Notes: generated from the letters alone by a model not told the origin. DNA of 64,000 nucleotides from JBEKOF01 sp049513975 (GCA_049513975.1 JBEKVM010000033.1:29595-93594), one strand, 5' to 3'; positions 1-9,860 are shown, counted from the stretch's first letter. Numbers and translations are program-made.

Positions 1-58
1 TGCCAACCCATCTGGCGCTTACCAAACTGACCGCCGCACGCGCCACCCGGCTCCCATC

Positions 59-3000
59 ATGAAACCGGACACCGACCTGGCGCCGGAGAACCGGCAGCGC
101 GGCTTCTGGGCGCTCATCGTCACGCAATTCCAGGGCGCATTCAGCGACAACGTCCTGAAAAACCTCGTCATTTTCATGATTATCGGCCTGAATGTGTCGC
201 TCGCCGAAAAGCACAAGATTGGCGAGCTTGTCGGCGCGCTGTTCTCCTTGCCTTTCATTGTGTTTTCCATGGCCGGCGGCTTCCTCGCCGATCGTTTCAG
301 CAAGCGGACGATCTCCGTCGGCGTCAAAAACTTTGAAGTATTTGTGATGCTGCTCGCGCTGGCGGGTTTCGCGCGGCAGCAGCACCTCTTAAACGCCGGC
401 GTGCCGGCATCCCTGCAAACCTGCTGGCCGTTGCTCGGCTGTGTCTTTTTGATGGGCGTCCACAGCGCGTTTTTCGGCCCGTCCAAATACGGCCTGCTGC
501 CGGAACTGCTGCCCGAACGCCAGCTCTCGTGGGGCAACGGCGTGCTGGAACTCGGCACCTTCATGGCCATCATTTTGGGCACGGTCGCGGCGGCGTTCAT
601 GGCCGGGGGTTTTCGCGGCGAGCAATGGATGTCCGGCGTCATCCTCATCGCCCTCGCGCTGTTTGGATTTGCCACCAGCCTCGCCATCTCGCGCGTGCCG
701 GCGGCGAACCCGCGGAAAAAATTCAGCGCGAATTTCCCCGGCGAAGTGTGGGCGCAAATCCGCCTCTGGCGCCAGGATCGTCCGCTGTTCCTCGCCGCCG
801 TTGGCAACACCTACTTCAACTTCCTCGGCGCGCTCTTGCTGCTGAATTTGTTTTTCTACGGCGCGGACGTGCTGCATGTGGACGAAACCAAAATCGGTTT
901 CCTCAACGTCGCCCTCGCGCTCGGCATCGGCCTGGGCAGCGTGGCGGCGGGATATTTGTCCGGCAGCAAAATCGAATACGGCCTCGTGCCGCTCGGCGCG
1001 CTGGGCCTTTCCGTCTTCTCCGCCTCGCTGGCGCAAGACAATTTGTCCGTGAACGCCGCGCTGGTGCGGCTCGCCCTGCTCGGCTTCGCGGGCGGGTTCT
1101 TCATCGTCCCCATCTCGGCGCTGCTCCAACACCGCCCGGACAAAACGGCCAAGGGCGAAACGCTCGCGGCGGCGAACCTGCTTTCGTTCGTCGGGATTTT
1201 TCTCGCGTCGGGCGTCCATTGGCTTCTGGCGCAGGCGATGCAACTGAATCCGCGCCAGATTTTTCTCGTCGGCGGCGCGCTCACGCTCGTCAGCGCCATT
1301 TACGTTTTGTGGCTCCTGCCCGATGCGGTGCTCCGGTTTGGTCTCTGGCTGCTCACCCGCACGCTTTACCGGGTGCGCGTGCTCGGCCGCGAGAATATTC
1401 CCGAGAAAGGCGGCGCGCTGTTTGTCTGCAATCACGTTTCCTTCGTGGACGCGCTCCTGCTCATCGCTTCCACGGACCGGCGCGTGCGGTTTGTGATGTT
1501 TGCCGGGATTTACGAGTTGCCCTGGGTGAAGCCGTTCGCCCGCATCCTCGGAGCCATTCCCATCTCCTCGGCGCAGCGGCCGCGCGACCTGCTCAAAGCG
1601 CTGCAAACGGCCAGCGAGGCCATTCGCGCCGACGACGTGGTTTGCATTTTCGCCGAGGGTCAAATCACGCGGATCGGGCAGTTGTTGCCCTTTCGCCGCG
1701 GGTTGGAGAAGATCATGCAGGACGTGGAGGCGCCCATCGTGCCCGTCGCGCTGGACGGCGTGTGGGGCAGCATCTTCAGTTTCGAGAAGCGGCGTTTCGT
1801 TTGGAAGTGGCCGCGGCGCATTCCGTATCCGGTCACCGTGAGCTTCGGTCCGCCCATGCCGCCGCGCGCCACGGCGTCCGAGGTGCGCCAGGCCGTGCAG
1901 GAATTGCTGGCCTCGGCGTGGGGTCATCGCCGCGGGCGGATGCACCCGCTGCAGCGCGCCTTTGTGCTCTCGGCGCGGCGGCATCCTTTCCGCTTTGCCA
2001 TGGCCGACTCGCAGTCGCCGAAGGTGAGCTTTGGTTCGGCGCTGGTCAAAGCGGTCTTTCTGGCGCGGCGATTGAAAATGGTCTGGGCCGGGCAGGAAAA
2101 GGTCGGGCTGCTCCTGCCGCCCTCGGTGCCGGGCGCGCTGGCGAATTTTGCGGCGATGTTGTCCGGCAAAGTGCCGGTGAACCTGAACTACACGCTCTCG
2201 GAGCAAGCCCTGGCTTCCTGCATCCGCCAGTGCGATATCAAAACCGTCGTGACCTCGAAAGCGTTTCTTGAAAAGGTGAAGCTCACCGTGCCGTGCGAGA
2301 CGGTTTATCTCGAGGAACGCGCGGCGCGTCCGGGTCCGGGTGAAAAACTCGCGGCGTTTTTCATGGCTTGGCTGTTGCCCGCGGGCTGGTTGGAGCGGGC
2401 GTTGGGGCGCGCGAAGAAAGTGGAGCTGGACGATTTGGCGACGGTCATTTTTTCCAGCGGCAGCACGGGCGAGCCGAAGGGTGTCATGCTGAGCCACTAC
2501 AACATCGGTTCGAACATCGAGCAAATGGAGCAAGTGTTCAGCCTGGACGGACGGGATCGTTTCCTGGGCGTCCTGCCGTTTTTCCATTCCTTCGGTTTCA
2601 CCGGCACACTCTGCCTGCCGGTGGTGCTGGGGGTGGGCGCGGTCTATCACCCCAGTCCGCTTGATGCCAGGGCGATTGGCCCGCTGGTCTGCGATTACAA
2701 AGTGACCTTTCTCCTCGCCACGCCGACGTTTCTGCAACTTTACATGCGCGGCTGCACGCCGGAGCAGTTCGGCAGCGTTCGTGTCGTGGCGGTGAGCGCG
2801 GAAAAGCTGCCCGAACGGCTGGCCTCAGCGTTCGAGGAACAGTTCGGCGTCCGGCCCTTCGAGGCCTACGGCTGCACCGAGTGCGCCCCGGCGGTGGCGG
2901 TCAATACGCATGATTTTCGCTCGGCCGGTTTCCGCCAGGTTGGGGTCAAGCGCGGCAGGATTGGCCATCCGTTGCCCGGCATTTGCGTGCGCATCGTGGA

Positions 3001-3526
3001 CGCGGAGACGCGGCAACCCGTGCCGCTGGGCCAACCGGGCCTGCTGCTCGTGCGCGGCCCGAATGTGATGCGGGGTTATCTCGGCCGCCCCGACAAGACC
3101 GCGGAAGTGCTGCGCGATGGCTGGTATGTCACCGGCGACATCGCCGCGCTGGACGAGGACGGTTTCCTCCAGATCACCGATCGCCTGAGCCGCTTCAGCA
3201 AAATCGGCGGTGAGATGGTCCCGCATATTCGCGTCGAGGAAAAACTGCACGAACTGGCCGGAGCGACGGAACAATGGTTTGTCGTGGCCGGCGTGCCCGA
3301 CGAAAAGAAAGGGGAGCGGCTGGTGGTGTTGCACAAGCTGACGGCAGCCCAATGGACGGAGCTTTGCCCCAAGCTGCCGCAACTGGATCTGCCCAATCTC
3401 TGGAAGCCGCGCCCCGACCAGTTCTATCACCTGGAGGCCTTGCCCATCCTCGGCACCGGCAAATTGGACCTGCGCAAGATTCGCGAACTGGCGGCGCAGT
3501 TCTCCAAAGGAGAATCGGGCAAATGA
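59..3526 (+). CDS. MFS transporter / PlsC acyltransferase / acyl-ACP ligase fusion (LplT-Aas type)
   Basis: This 1155-residue protein joins three activities that E. coli splits between LplT and Aas: lysophospholipid flipping, 1-acyl-glycerophosphate acyl transfer and fatty-acid activation. Residues 1-420 are a 12-segment MFS-like membrane domain. A PlsC domain follows, with the NHxxxxD-type motif NHVSFVD near residue 458 and FAEGQITR further on. From about residue 640 there is an AMP-forming ligase with the P-loop-like SSGSTGEPKG near residue 798 and the YxTGD motif (WYVTGD). The expected role is rescue of lysophospholipids at the inner membrane. A second PlsC gene and a PAP2-type phosphatase follow on the same strand, which suggests a lipid-remodelling operon. 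The fused order is known in several bacterial phyla, and the call rests on clear motifs. Confidence 0.92.
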   Translation: MKPDTDLAPENRQRGFWALIVTQFQGAFSDNVLKNLVIFMIIGLNVSLAEKHKIGELVGALFSLPFIVFSMAGGFLADRFSKRTISVGVKNFEVFVMLLALAGFARQQHLLNAGVPASLQTCWPLLGCVFLMGVHSAFFGPSKYGLLPELLPERQLSWGNGVLELGTFMAIILGTVAAAFMAGGFRGEQWMSGVILIALALFGFATSLAISRVPAANPRKKFSANFPGEVWAQIRLWRQDRPLFLAAVGNTYFNFLGALLLLNLFFYGADVLHVDETKIGFLNVALALGIGLGSVAAGYLSGSKIEYGLVPLGALGLSVFSASLAQDNLSVNAALVRLALLGFAGGFFIVPISALLQHRPDKTAKGETLAAANLLSFVGIFLASGVHWLLAQAMQLNPRQIFLVGGALTLVSAIYVLWLLPDAVLRFGLWLLTRTLYRVRVLGRENIPEKGGALFVCNHVSFVDALLLIASTDRRVRFVMFAGIYELPWVKPFARILGAIPISSAQRPRDLLKALQTASEAIRADDVVCIFAEGQITRIGQLLPFRRGLEKIMQDVEAPIVPVALDGVWGSIFSFEKRRFVWKWPRRIPYPVTVSFGPPMPPRATASEVRQAVQELLASAWGHRRGRMHPLQRAFVLSARRHPFRFAMADSQSPKVSFGSALVKAVFLARRLKMVWAGQEKVGLLLPPSVPGALANFAAMLSGKVPVNLNYTLSEQALASCIRQCDIKTVVTSKAFLEKVKLTVPCETVYLEERAARPGPGEKLAAFFMAWLLPAGWLERALGRAKKVELDDLATVIFSSGSTGEPKGVMLSHYNIGSNIEQMEQVFSLDGRDRFLGVLPFFHSFGFTGTLCLPVVLGVGAVYHPSPLDARAIGPLVCDYKVTFLLATPTFLQLYMRGCTPEQFGSVRVVAVSAEKLPERLASAFEEQFGVRPFEAYGCTECAPAVAVNTHDFRSAGFRQVGVKRGRIGHPLPGICVRIVDAETRQPVPLGQPGLLLVRGPNVMRGYLGRPDKTAEVLRDGWYVTGDIAALDEDGFLQITDRLSRFSKIGGEMVPHIRVEEKLHELAGATEQWFVVAGVPDEKKGERLVVLHKLTAAQWTELCPKLPQLDLPNLWKPRPDQFYHLEALPILGTGKLDLRKIRELAAQFSKGESGK

Positions 3527-3551
3527 ACCGCCCGCGGATCGCCTCCTAGTC

Positions 3552-4754
3552 ATGCAAAACGTCGTCATTGCCAAAACCTATCGCTTTGTGCCGCCGCGCT
3601 TCAGCCCGTTCTGGTGGCGGATCATCCAGTGGTATCTGCCCGCGTTTCTTCGAAAGAGTTTCGGCATCACTTCGTGGAAATGCGTGGGGGCGGAGCGCCT
3701 GGCCGATTCTCTGAATGCCGGCTGCGGCGTGTTGCTGGCCTCAAACCACTGCCGGCCCTCTGATCCCGCGGTTTTGGGGCTGCTGGCGCGCGAAGTCGGC
3801 CGGCCATTTCATGTCATGGCCAGTTGGCATCTCTTCATGCAAAGCCGCGCGCAGTCTTTCCTCTTGCCCCGCCTCGGGGGATTTAGTGTTTACCGGGAAG
3901 GATTGGATCGTGAATCGCTCAAATGCGCCACGCGCATTCTGGCCGAGACCCGCTTTCCCCTGGTCGTTTTTCCAGAAGGCTTCGTCACCCGCAATAACGA
4001 CCGCCTGATGAACCTGATGGAGGGGGTGGCGTTTCTGGCGCGTGCGGCGGCCAAACAACGGGGCGCTTCTCCGCAGCCTGGCAAGGTCGTGATGCATCCG
4101 GTTTTTGTCCGCTACTTTTTCGAAGGCGACCTCGGAGCAACCATTGCGCCGGTCTTGCAGGAAATCGAAGCTCGTCTGTCCTGGCAGCCGCAGAGTCATC
4201 TGCCCTTGCGCGAACGGATTGTCAAAGCCGGACACGCTTTGCTGGCGCTCAAGGAAATGGAATACCTCGGCGCGACCCAATCCGGCGCACTGAGGGAACG
4301 GCTCGCCCATCTGCTGGATCATCTGCTGCAACCGCTCGAGCAGGAATGGACCGGAGGACGCCGCGAGCCTGATCCGATGACGCGGATCAAGCGTCTGCGC
4401 ACGGCCATCCTGCCCGACATGGTTCATGGCGAACTCACCGAGGAAGAGCGCGCGCGCCGGTGGCGGCAGTTGGCGGACTTGTATTTCGCCCAGCAACTGC
4501 ATTGTTACTCGGGTGATTACCTCGCCGATGCCCCAACGCCCGAGCGCCTGCTGGAAACCGTGGAACGTTACGAGGAAGATCTGACCGATGCCGCCCGCCC
4601 CCATCCGCCGCTTCATGCCGTCATCTCCGTCGGCCAAGCCATCGAAGCAACGCCGGCACGGGATCGCAGTGCCGACAATGACCCCATTTCCAACGAACTC
4701 CGGCGGCAGCTCGAAATCATGCTTGAGGAAAGCAAAACCCAGAGGCGCGCCTGA
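3552..4754 (+). CDS. 1-acyl-sn-glycerol-3-phosphate acyltransferase-like protein (PlsC family)
   Basis: A 400-residue protein with an N-terminal PlsC domain. The catalytic motif NHCRPSD lies at residues 65-71, and the substrate-binding FPEG box (VVFPEGFVTR) is near residue 140. It should transfer an acyl chain to a lysophospholipid-type acceptor at the cytoplasmic face of the membrane. The C-terminal half (about 200 residues) is longer than in housekeeping PlsC, is charged and helical, and is not recognised. The gene starts 25 bp after the LplT-Aas fusion and 18 bp before the PAP2-type gene, consistent with co-transcription. The acceptor cannot be read from the sequence. Confidence 0.85.
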   Translation: MQNVVIAKTYRFVPPRFSPFWWRIIQWYLPAFLRKSFGITSWKCVGAERLADSLNAGCGVLLASNHCRPSDPAVLGLLAREVGRPFHVMASWHLFMQSRAQSFLLPRLGGFSVYREGLDRESLKCATRILAETRFPLVVFPEGFVTRNNDRLMNLMEGVAFLARAAAKQRGASPQPGKVVMHPVFVRYFFEGDLGATIAPVLQEIEARLSWQPQSHLPLRERIVKAGHALLALKEMEYLGATQSGALRERLAHLLDHLLQPLEQEWTGGRREPDPMTRIKRLRTAILPDMVHGELTEEERARRWRQLADLYFAQQLHCYSGDYLADAPTPERLLETVERYEEDLTDAARPHPPLHAVISVGQAIEATPARDRSADNDPISNELRRQLEIMLEESKTQRRA

Positions 4755-4772
4755 CGCCTGAAAGCCGACACC

Positions 4773-5429
4773 ATGGCACCTATCCTTGCAGGGTTGCACT
4801 GGCCCGCCATTGGCCTTCGCGCTGGCGTCGTCGCCGGAGCCCTCGTCCTCTGGTTCTGGACCCAGTCGCTGATCGCGCGCAAGTCCGCGCCGAAGGAGGG
4901 CATCGGCGATGTCGTCCATGATCTGACGGCGCGCTGGAACCGCTACTTCTCCACCCATGATCGCGCCGCCAACGCGGCCCTCATCATCAGTTCGGGCTTC
5001 ATTGATCTGTTTGGCCTCTCGCTCATCGGTGCGGCCATCTTCGGCTCCACCTTTGCGCCCTTTCTGGCCATCCTCATCCTTTTCGGTTTGCGGCAACTCT
5101 GCCAGGGCCTCTGCACCCTGCCGCCGCCACCCGGCATGATCTGGCGAAACCCGGGGTTCCCTGCGCTGCTCGTGACTTACTCGGTGGGCAATGACTTCTT
5201 CTTCTCCGGCCACACCGCGGTGGCCGTGCTCGGAGCCATTGAGGCGGCCTGTTTCGGTCCGGCGTGGCTTGGGGCCGTCGCGGCGTCCATTGCGCTGGGA
5301 GAAATGCTCCTCGTGCTGGTGTTGCGGGCGCACTACACGATGGATGTCGTGGCAGGGGCGTTGGCGGCGTTCCTCGCTGCGGAGGCGGCCGGAAGATTGT
5401 CACCCGCGGTGGATGCGTGGTTGCGCTAA
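4773..5429 (+). CDS. PAP2-like integral membrane phosphatase
   Basis: A 218-residue membrane protein with several hydrophobic segments. It carries the late PAP2 signature: SGHT at residues 145-148 and HYTMD starting at residue 187, the histidine pair used for phosphoryl transfer in lipid phosphatases and sphingomyelin-synthase-like enzymes (PAP2_C type). The classical first motif KxxxxxxRP is not evident, which fits the PAP2_C subgroup rather than PgpB. It is the third gene of an apparent lipid module and would dephosphorylate or transfer the head group of a membrane lipid. The substrate is unknown. Confidence 0.75.
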   Translation: MAPILAGLHWPAIGLRAGVVAGALVLWFWTQSLIARKSAPKEGIGDVVHDLTARWNRYFSTHDRAANAALIISSGFIDLFGLSLIGAAIFGSTFAPFLAILILFGLRQLCQGLCTLPPPPGMIWRNPGFPALLVTYSVGNDFFFSGHTAVAVLGAIEAACFGPAWLGAVAASIALGEMLLVLVLRAHYTMDVVAGALAAFLAAEAAGRLSPAVDAWLR

Positions 5430-5516
5430 ATTTATCGGCGCTAAATTTATTCGCTGGCGTAGGGCCGGAAGTACTGGCAGATTGACGGCAGTCGCAACCA
5501 GTGATTCACATACAAT

Positions 5517-5936
5517 ATGCAAACAAATATCGAGACCGAGGACGCCATCGTGCAAAAGACCCGCGAACTGTGCGAGACCATCGTGCAGCAACCCCAATTC
5601 CACAGCATCCGCCAGCGGGTGGAAGCCTTCCTGGCCGATCCCGAAGCCCAGTCCCAATACGAGTGCCTGAGCGATCTGGGCCAGCAGCTTCACAATAAAC
5701 AACACGAGGGCCTGACCCTCACCAGCGCGGAAATCGCCGCCTTTGACCGCCAGCGCGAAACCTTTACCGCCAATCCGGTGGCCAGGGATTTTGTCGAGGC
5801 GCAGGAGGAAATGCACCGGCTCCAGCAGCAGATCACCAAATACGTCAGCAAGACCCTCGAACTGGGCGCGGTGCCCTCGGCCGAAGACCTGGCCGGCGAC
5901 GGCTCCTGCGGCAGCGGCTGCGGCTGTCACCACTAA
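5517..5936 (+). CDS. YlbF/YmcA-like protein with cysteine-rich tail
   Basis: This 139-residue, mostly helical protein resembles the Com_YlbF family: 'TRELCETIVQQPQF', a helical core, and 'RDFVEAQEEMHRLQQQITKYVSKTLELG' near the end. In Bacillus, YlbF and YmcA work with YaaT in an Fe-S-containing complex that affects RNase Y and development. Here the C-terminus ends in GSCGSGCGCHH, three cysteines and two histidines in nine residues, which looks like a metal-binding tail. It lies alone between the lipid module and a broken transporter gene. The family call is by pattern and metal binding is inferred. Confidence 0.7.
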   Translation: MQTNIETEDAIVQKTRELCETIVQQPQFHSIRQRVEAFLADPEAQSQYECLSDLGQQLHNKQHEGLTLTSAEIAAFDRQRETFTANPVARDFVEAQEEMHRLQQQITKYVSKTLELGAVPSAEDLAGDGSCGSGCGCHH

Positions 5937-5938
5937 TT

Positions 5939-7289
5939 TTGAGCCAGCCGGACATCCAGGAAAAGTTCTTGCAGTCCGCCGCCCGGCACGGCTACGCCAC
6001 CGCCCCGGTCAAAACGACCCGCCTGCCGCCGGGCATTCCTTACATCGTCATCAGCGAGGCGGCGGAACGGTTCAGCTTTTACGGCATGAACGCCATTCTG
6101 ACCGCGTTCATGGCCGGACAGGTCTTTGACGATCGAACGCATCGGACTCTCCCCCTATTCGGGTTGTTGGACACCCACGGAAAACCGGCCCCGATGTCGG
6201 ACTCGCACGCGACCGCCGCGTATCATTTTTTTGTCTTCGGGACCTATTTCATGTCGTTTTTGGGGGCGATCATTTCCGACGGTTTTTTTGGGAAGTTCCA
6301 GACGGTCATGGTCCTCTCCGTTGTGTATTGTTTGGGTCATTTTGCGCTGGCGTTGAACGCGACCCGCTTGGGATTGTTCATCGGTCTGGCGCTGATCGCT
6401 TTGGGCGCGGGCGGCATCAAGCCCTGCGTCTCCTCCAACGTGGGGGACCAATTTGGGGCCAGCAACCAACATCTCATGTCGCGGGTATTCGGCTGGTTTT
6501 ATTTCGCCATCAATTTTGGCGGAACGTTTTCCCAGTTGTTGATTCCTTTCCTGCTCGTGACTTATGGCCCTCATCTGGCGTTTGCCGTTCCGGGGATCTT
6601 GATGTTGATGGCAACGATTATTTTCTGGAGCGGACGCCGGAAGTTTGTTCATGTGCCGCCCAGCGGCAAAACCGTTCTGACCGAAGCGTTAAGCCCGGCT
6701 GGCTTGGGCATTGTCCTCCGGTTGTCCGGGCTTTACGTCTTTTTCATCGTCTTCTGGGCGCTCTACTACCAGAGTTCGTCCGCCTGGGTCCTACAGGCCG
6801 GCCGGATGGACCTGCACTGGCTCGGGCGGGACTGGATTCCTTCGCAGTTGCAGGCCATCAACTCGATCCTGATCCTGCTTTTCATTCCGCTCTTTTCCTA
6901 CGTGATTTACCCGGTGGTCAACCGCTTCTTCGCCCTCACGCCTCTGCGCAAAATCTCCATCGGCTTCTTTCTCATGGTGCCCGCCTTTATGATTACCCTC
7001 GGAAGTCATGGTCTCCATCACCGGACTTGAGTTCTCCTACGCCCAGGCGCCCAAAAAAATGAAGTCCTTTGTCATGGCGTTGTTTTTCTGCCCGTTCGCC
7101 CTGGGCAATCTTTTCACCGCCGCCGTCAACGAGTTGAACGAACACAACGGGCGGCTCGTTTTTTCCTATGTGGACTACTACGTTTTCTACACTTGTTTGA
7201 TGCTGACGGCGTCTGTCTTGTTTATCTTCGTCGTCCGCAAATTTAAATCCCATACCTTCCTCCAGAATGAATCCCCCGCCCCGGCGTAA
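5939..7289 (+). pseudogene. POT/PTR-family peptide transporter, broken by internal deletion and frameshift
   Basis: The first part, from a TTG start, encodes 363 residues with POT hallmarks (SEAAERFSFYGMNAILTAFMAG near the start, GAGGIKPCVSSNVGDQF in the middle). It then runs into out-of-frame residues and stops at 7030. From about 7000 the family sequence resumes in another frame as EVMVSITGLEFSYAQAPKK and ends at 7289. Adding one base near 7001 would give TLGEVMVSIT, as in intact homologues. The 25-30 residues that family members normally carry between 'FFLMVPAFMI' and 'TLGEV' are also missing. The product would lack late membrane helices. This is either a decayed gene or a sequence error, but the missing stretch makes a simple base-call error insufficient. 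Confidence 0.75.
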
Positions 7290-7302
7290 CCGGCTTATGG
7301 TT

Positions 7303-7352
7303 GATCTTAATCCTAATCTTAATCCTAATCTCAATCTCAATCTCTCCTAATC
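7303..7352. repeat. Hexamer-like microsatellite upstream of hisD
   Basis: About 50 bp of degenerate TAATC(C/T) and TCAATC units run without interruption between the broken transporter and hisD. It contains no palindrome and no recognisable promoter. It is probably a slippage-prone simple repeat. Confidence 0.75.
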
Positions 7353-7404
7353 GAGTTGCGCTGCCTTTGACTTTCGCGCGCCCTTCCTCTAACTTGGCGG
7401 CCTC

Positions 7405-8703
7405 ATGAATGTCCTGCTCCTCAAGGCCCCGGATTTCAGCGATCAATGCCGCCGCCTGATCGCTTCCTCCAGCTTGTTTGATCCGGTCATCGAGCAGCGC
7501 TCCCGCGAAATCATTCAGGCCGTGCGCGAACGCGGCGACGCCGCCCTCAGCGAGTTTGCCCGGCGCTTCGACGGCGCGACCCTGGAACCGGACCAATTCG
7601 CCGTGTCGCACTCCGAATTGATGGCCGCTTCCTTGCGCGCGGATGAATCGCTGCGCGCGGCGGTGGCGGAAGCGTCCGCCAACATCGAGGCCTTCGCCAA
7701 ACGGTCCCTGCGCCGGGGCTGGTCCATGCGCAACTCGCACGGCGCGACGGTGGGCGAAAAGTTTGATCCCTTTTTTCGCGTCGGGATTTACATCCCGGGC
7801 GGCATGGCCCCGCTGGTTTCGACGGCGCTGATGACCATTCTGCTGGCGCGCGTGGCCGGTTGCCGCCAGATCGTCGTCTGCACACCGTGCGATCGCCACG
7901 GGCAATTGAACCCCGCCCTGCTCTACGCCGCCCGCCGCGCCGGGGCGACGGAAATTTACCGCATCGGTGGCGTGCAAGCCATCGCCGCCCTGGCCCTGGG
8001 AACGAAAACCATCCACCCTGTGCAGAAGATTTTCGGGCCGGGCAACGCCTACGTCGTGGCGGCCAAGCGCCTGCTTTACGGTTACGCGGCCATGGATCTG
8101 CTGCCGGGGCCGAGCGAGTTGCTCGTGCTGGCGGATGACACGGCCAAGGCCGCCTTCGTCGCCGCCGATTTGCTGGCGCAGGCCGAACACGGATCGGGGC
8201 ACGAGCGGGTCTGGCTGGTGACCCCTTCGCTCGAGTTGTTGCGCGCCGTGCAAAAGGAAATCGCCCGCCAATTGCCCGGGCTGGCGCGGCGCCAACTCAT
8301 TGAACGCGCCCTGCGCAACAACGGCTGGCTCATCCAGGTCGCCGGCCTCGCGCAGGGGGTGGAGCTGGCCAACCGTCTCGCGCCGGAGCATTTGGAAATC
8401 ATCTGCCGTCACGGCGCGGATTTGGCGGCGAAAATCACGACGGCGGGGGCGATTTTTCTGGGTGGCGATTCGCCCACCGTGCTGGGCGATTATGTGGCCG
8501 GCCCCAGCCACACCTTGCCGGCCGGCGGGACGGGCGCGTCCTTCGCCGGCTTGACCGTGGACCAATTTCAACGGCGCACCAGCCTGGTCGAATACAAAAA
8601 ACCCGCCCTGAAAAAAGCGCTGAAAACCGTCCAAAAATTCGCCCAATTGGAAGGATTGGACGCGCACGGACGCTCCGCCGAAATTCGTTTTCGGAAACGA
8701 TAA
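7405..8703 (+). CDS. hisD: Histidinol dehydrogenase
   Basis: A 432-residue protein of the normal family length. It catalyses the last two oxidations of histidine synthesis, L-histidinol to L-histidine, using NAD+ and zinc in the cytoplasm. Visible signatures are PGPSELLVLAD, the Zn-site region AQAEHGSGHE, APEHLEI, and the family box GPSHTLPAGGTGASFAGL followed by FQRRTS. hisC follows 18 bp downstream, so the two are almost certainly co-transcribed. Other his genes are not in the window, so the pathway is split across the chromosome. Confidence 0.96.
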   Translation: MNVLLLKAPDFSDQCRRLIASSSLFDPVIEQRSREIIQAVRERGDAALSEFARRFDGATLEPDQFAVSHSELMAASLRADESLRAAVAEASANIEAFAKRSLRRGWSMRNSHGATVGEKFDPFFRVGIYIPGGMAPLVSTALMTILLARVAGCRQIVVCTPCDRHGQLNPALLYAARRAGATEIYRIGGVQAIAALALGTKTIHPVQKIFGPGNAYVVAAKRLLYGYAAMDLLPGPSELLVLADDTAKAAFVAADLLAQAEHGSGHERVWLVTPSLELLRAVQKEIARQLPGLARRQLIERALRNNGWLIQVAGLAQGVELANRLAPEHLEIICRHGADLAAKITTAGAIFLGGDSPTVLGDYVAGPSHTLPAGGTGASFAGLTVDQFQRRTSLVEYKKPALKKALKTVQKFAQLEGLDAHGRSAEIRFRKR

Positions 8704-8721
8704 TTCATCGGACCCGCTCCC

Positions 8722-9846
8722 ATGGACACCCCTTCCCGCAGTCAACAATCGTATGTCCGGCCCATCGTGCGCCGTCTCCGTGCCTACGTTCCGGGTGAAC
8801 AGCCCAGGATCCAGGGCCTGGTCAAACTCAACACCAACGAGAACCCTTATCCGCCTTCCCCCAAAGTGCTCCGCGCCATCAAGTCCGCTGCGGACGCACG
8901 GCTGCGCCTCTATCCCAATCCGACCGCGGAACCCCTGCGCGCGAAACTGGCGGCGTTGCACCATTGCCGGCCGGCGAACCTCATCGTGGGCAACGGCTCC
9001 GATGAATTGCTCGCCCTGGCCACCCGCGCCTTTGTCGAGCCGGAAAGCGCCTGCCCGCCCAACCCGCGGTCACGGGCGGTGGTTCAATTTTTTACGCCCA
9101 GCTACTCCCTCTATCCGGTGTTGGCGGACATCGCCGGCGCGCGCCGCAATCCGGTCCCGCTCGCGGCGGATTTCGGGCTTCCGCCGATAGCCGAACTGAC
9201 GGCGGGCCGGTGGGATTTCCAGGCCGCGCTCACTTTCATCACCACGCCCAATGCGCCCAGCGGACGCGGGTACGCCACGGCGGAACTGGAAAAACTGTGC
9301 CGCGCCCAACGCGGCGTGGTCGTTTTGGACGAAGCCTATGTGGATTTTGCCAAAGAAAATGCGCTCGCGCTGGCCTTGCGCCATCCGCACGTCCTCGTGG
9401 CCCGGACCTTTTCCAAGGCCTACTCGCTCTGCTTCCAGCGCATCGGTTATTTCGTGGGCCACCCGGACTTGATCGCCGCGCTTCAGAAAATCCGGGACAG
9501 CTATAATGTGAACGGCCTGGGCCAGATTGCCGCGCTGGCCACGCTTTCGGAGCTGCCGTACTACCGGCGCGGTTTCAAGCGCATCATCGCCACGCGCCAA
9601 CGCCTGGCGGAGGATCTGGTCAAATTGGAATTCGCCGTCCTTCCGAGCCAGACCAATTTCATTTTCGCGCGCCCGCCAAAATTCCCCGCCGAAGCCTGGC
9701 TGCAAAAACTGCGCCAGCGCAAAGTCCTGGTCCGCTGGTTCGATTACCCCGAAACAAAAGATTTTCTGCGCATCACCATCGGCACCGGGGCGGAGGCCGA
9801 AGCACTCCTGCTCGCGGCCCGGTCGGTGCTGCGCTGCACAATATAA
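8722..9846 (+). CDS. hisC: Histidinol-phosphate aminotransferase
   Basis: A 374-residue fold-type I PLP aminotransferase. It shows the HisC N-terminal block VKLNTNENPYPPSP, the PLP-binding aspartate and tyrosine region (LDEAYVDF) and the Schiff-base lysine in RTFSKAYSL. The C-terminus contains RWFDYPETKDFLRITIG with the substrate-binding arginine. It converts imidazole-acetol phosphate to histidinol phosphate, two steps before HisD, and lies directly after hisD. A short insert after 'FVEPESACPPNPRSRA' is unusual but keeps the frame. Confidence 0.95.
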   Translation: MDTPSRSQQSYVRPIVRRLRAYVPGEQPRIQGLVKLNTNENPYPPSPKVLRAIKSAADARLRLYPNPTAEPLRAKLAALHHCRPANLIVGNGSDELLALATRAFVEPESACPPNPRSRAVVQFFTPSYSLYPVLADIAGARRNPVPLAADFGLPPIAELTAGRWDFQAALTFITTPNAPSGRGYATAELEKLCRAQRGVVVLDEAYVDFAKENALALALRHPHVLVARTFSKAYSLCFQRIGYFVGHPDLIAALQKIRDSYNVNGLGQIAALATLSELPYYRRGFKRIIATRQRLAEDLVKLEFAVLPSQTNFIFARPPKFPAEAWLQKLRQRKVLVRWFDYPETKDFLRITIGTGAEAEALLLAARSVLRCTI

Positions 9847-9860
9847 CCTTTTCGATAATC

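Noticed and set aside
389..2737. Long open frame (782 codons) on the minus strand opposite the LplT-Aas fusion
   Set aside because: It is Arg/His/Gln-rich with no domain, and exactly shadows a gene with clear motifs; GC-rich codon bias keeps antisense frames open.
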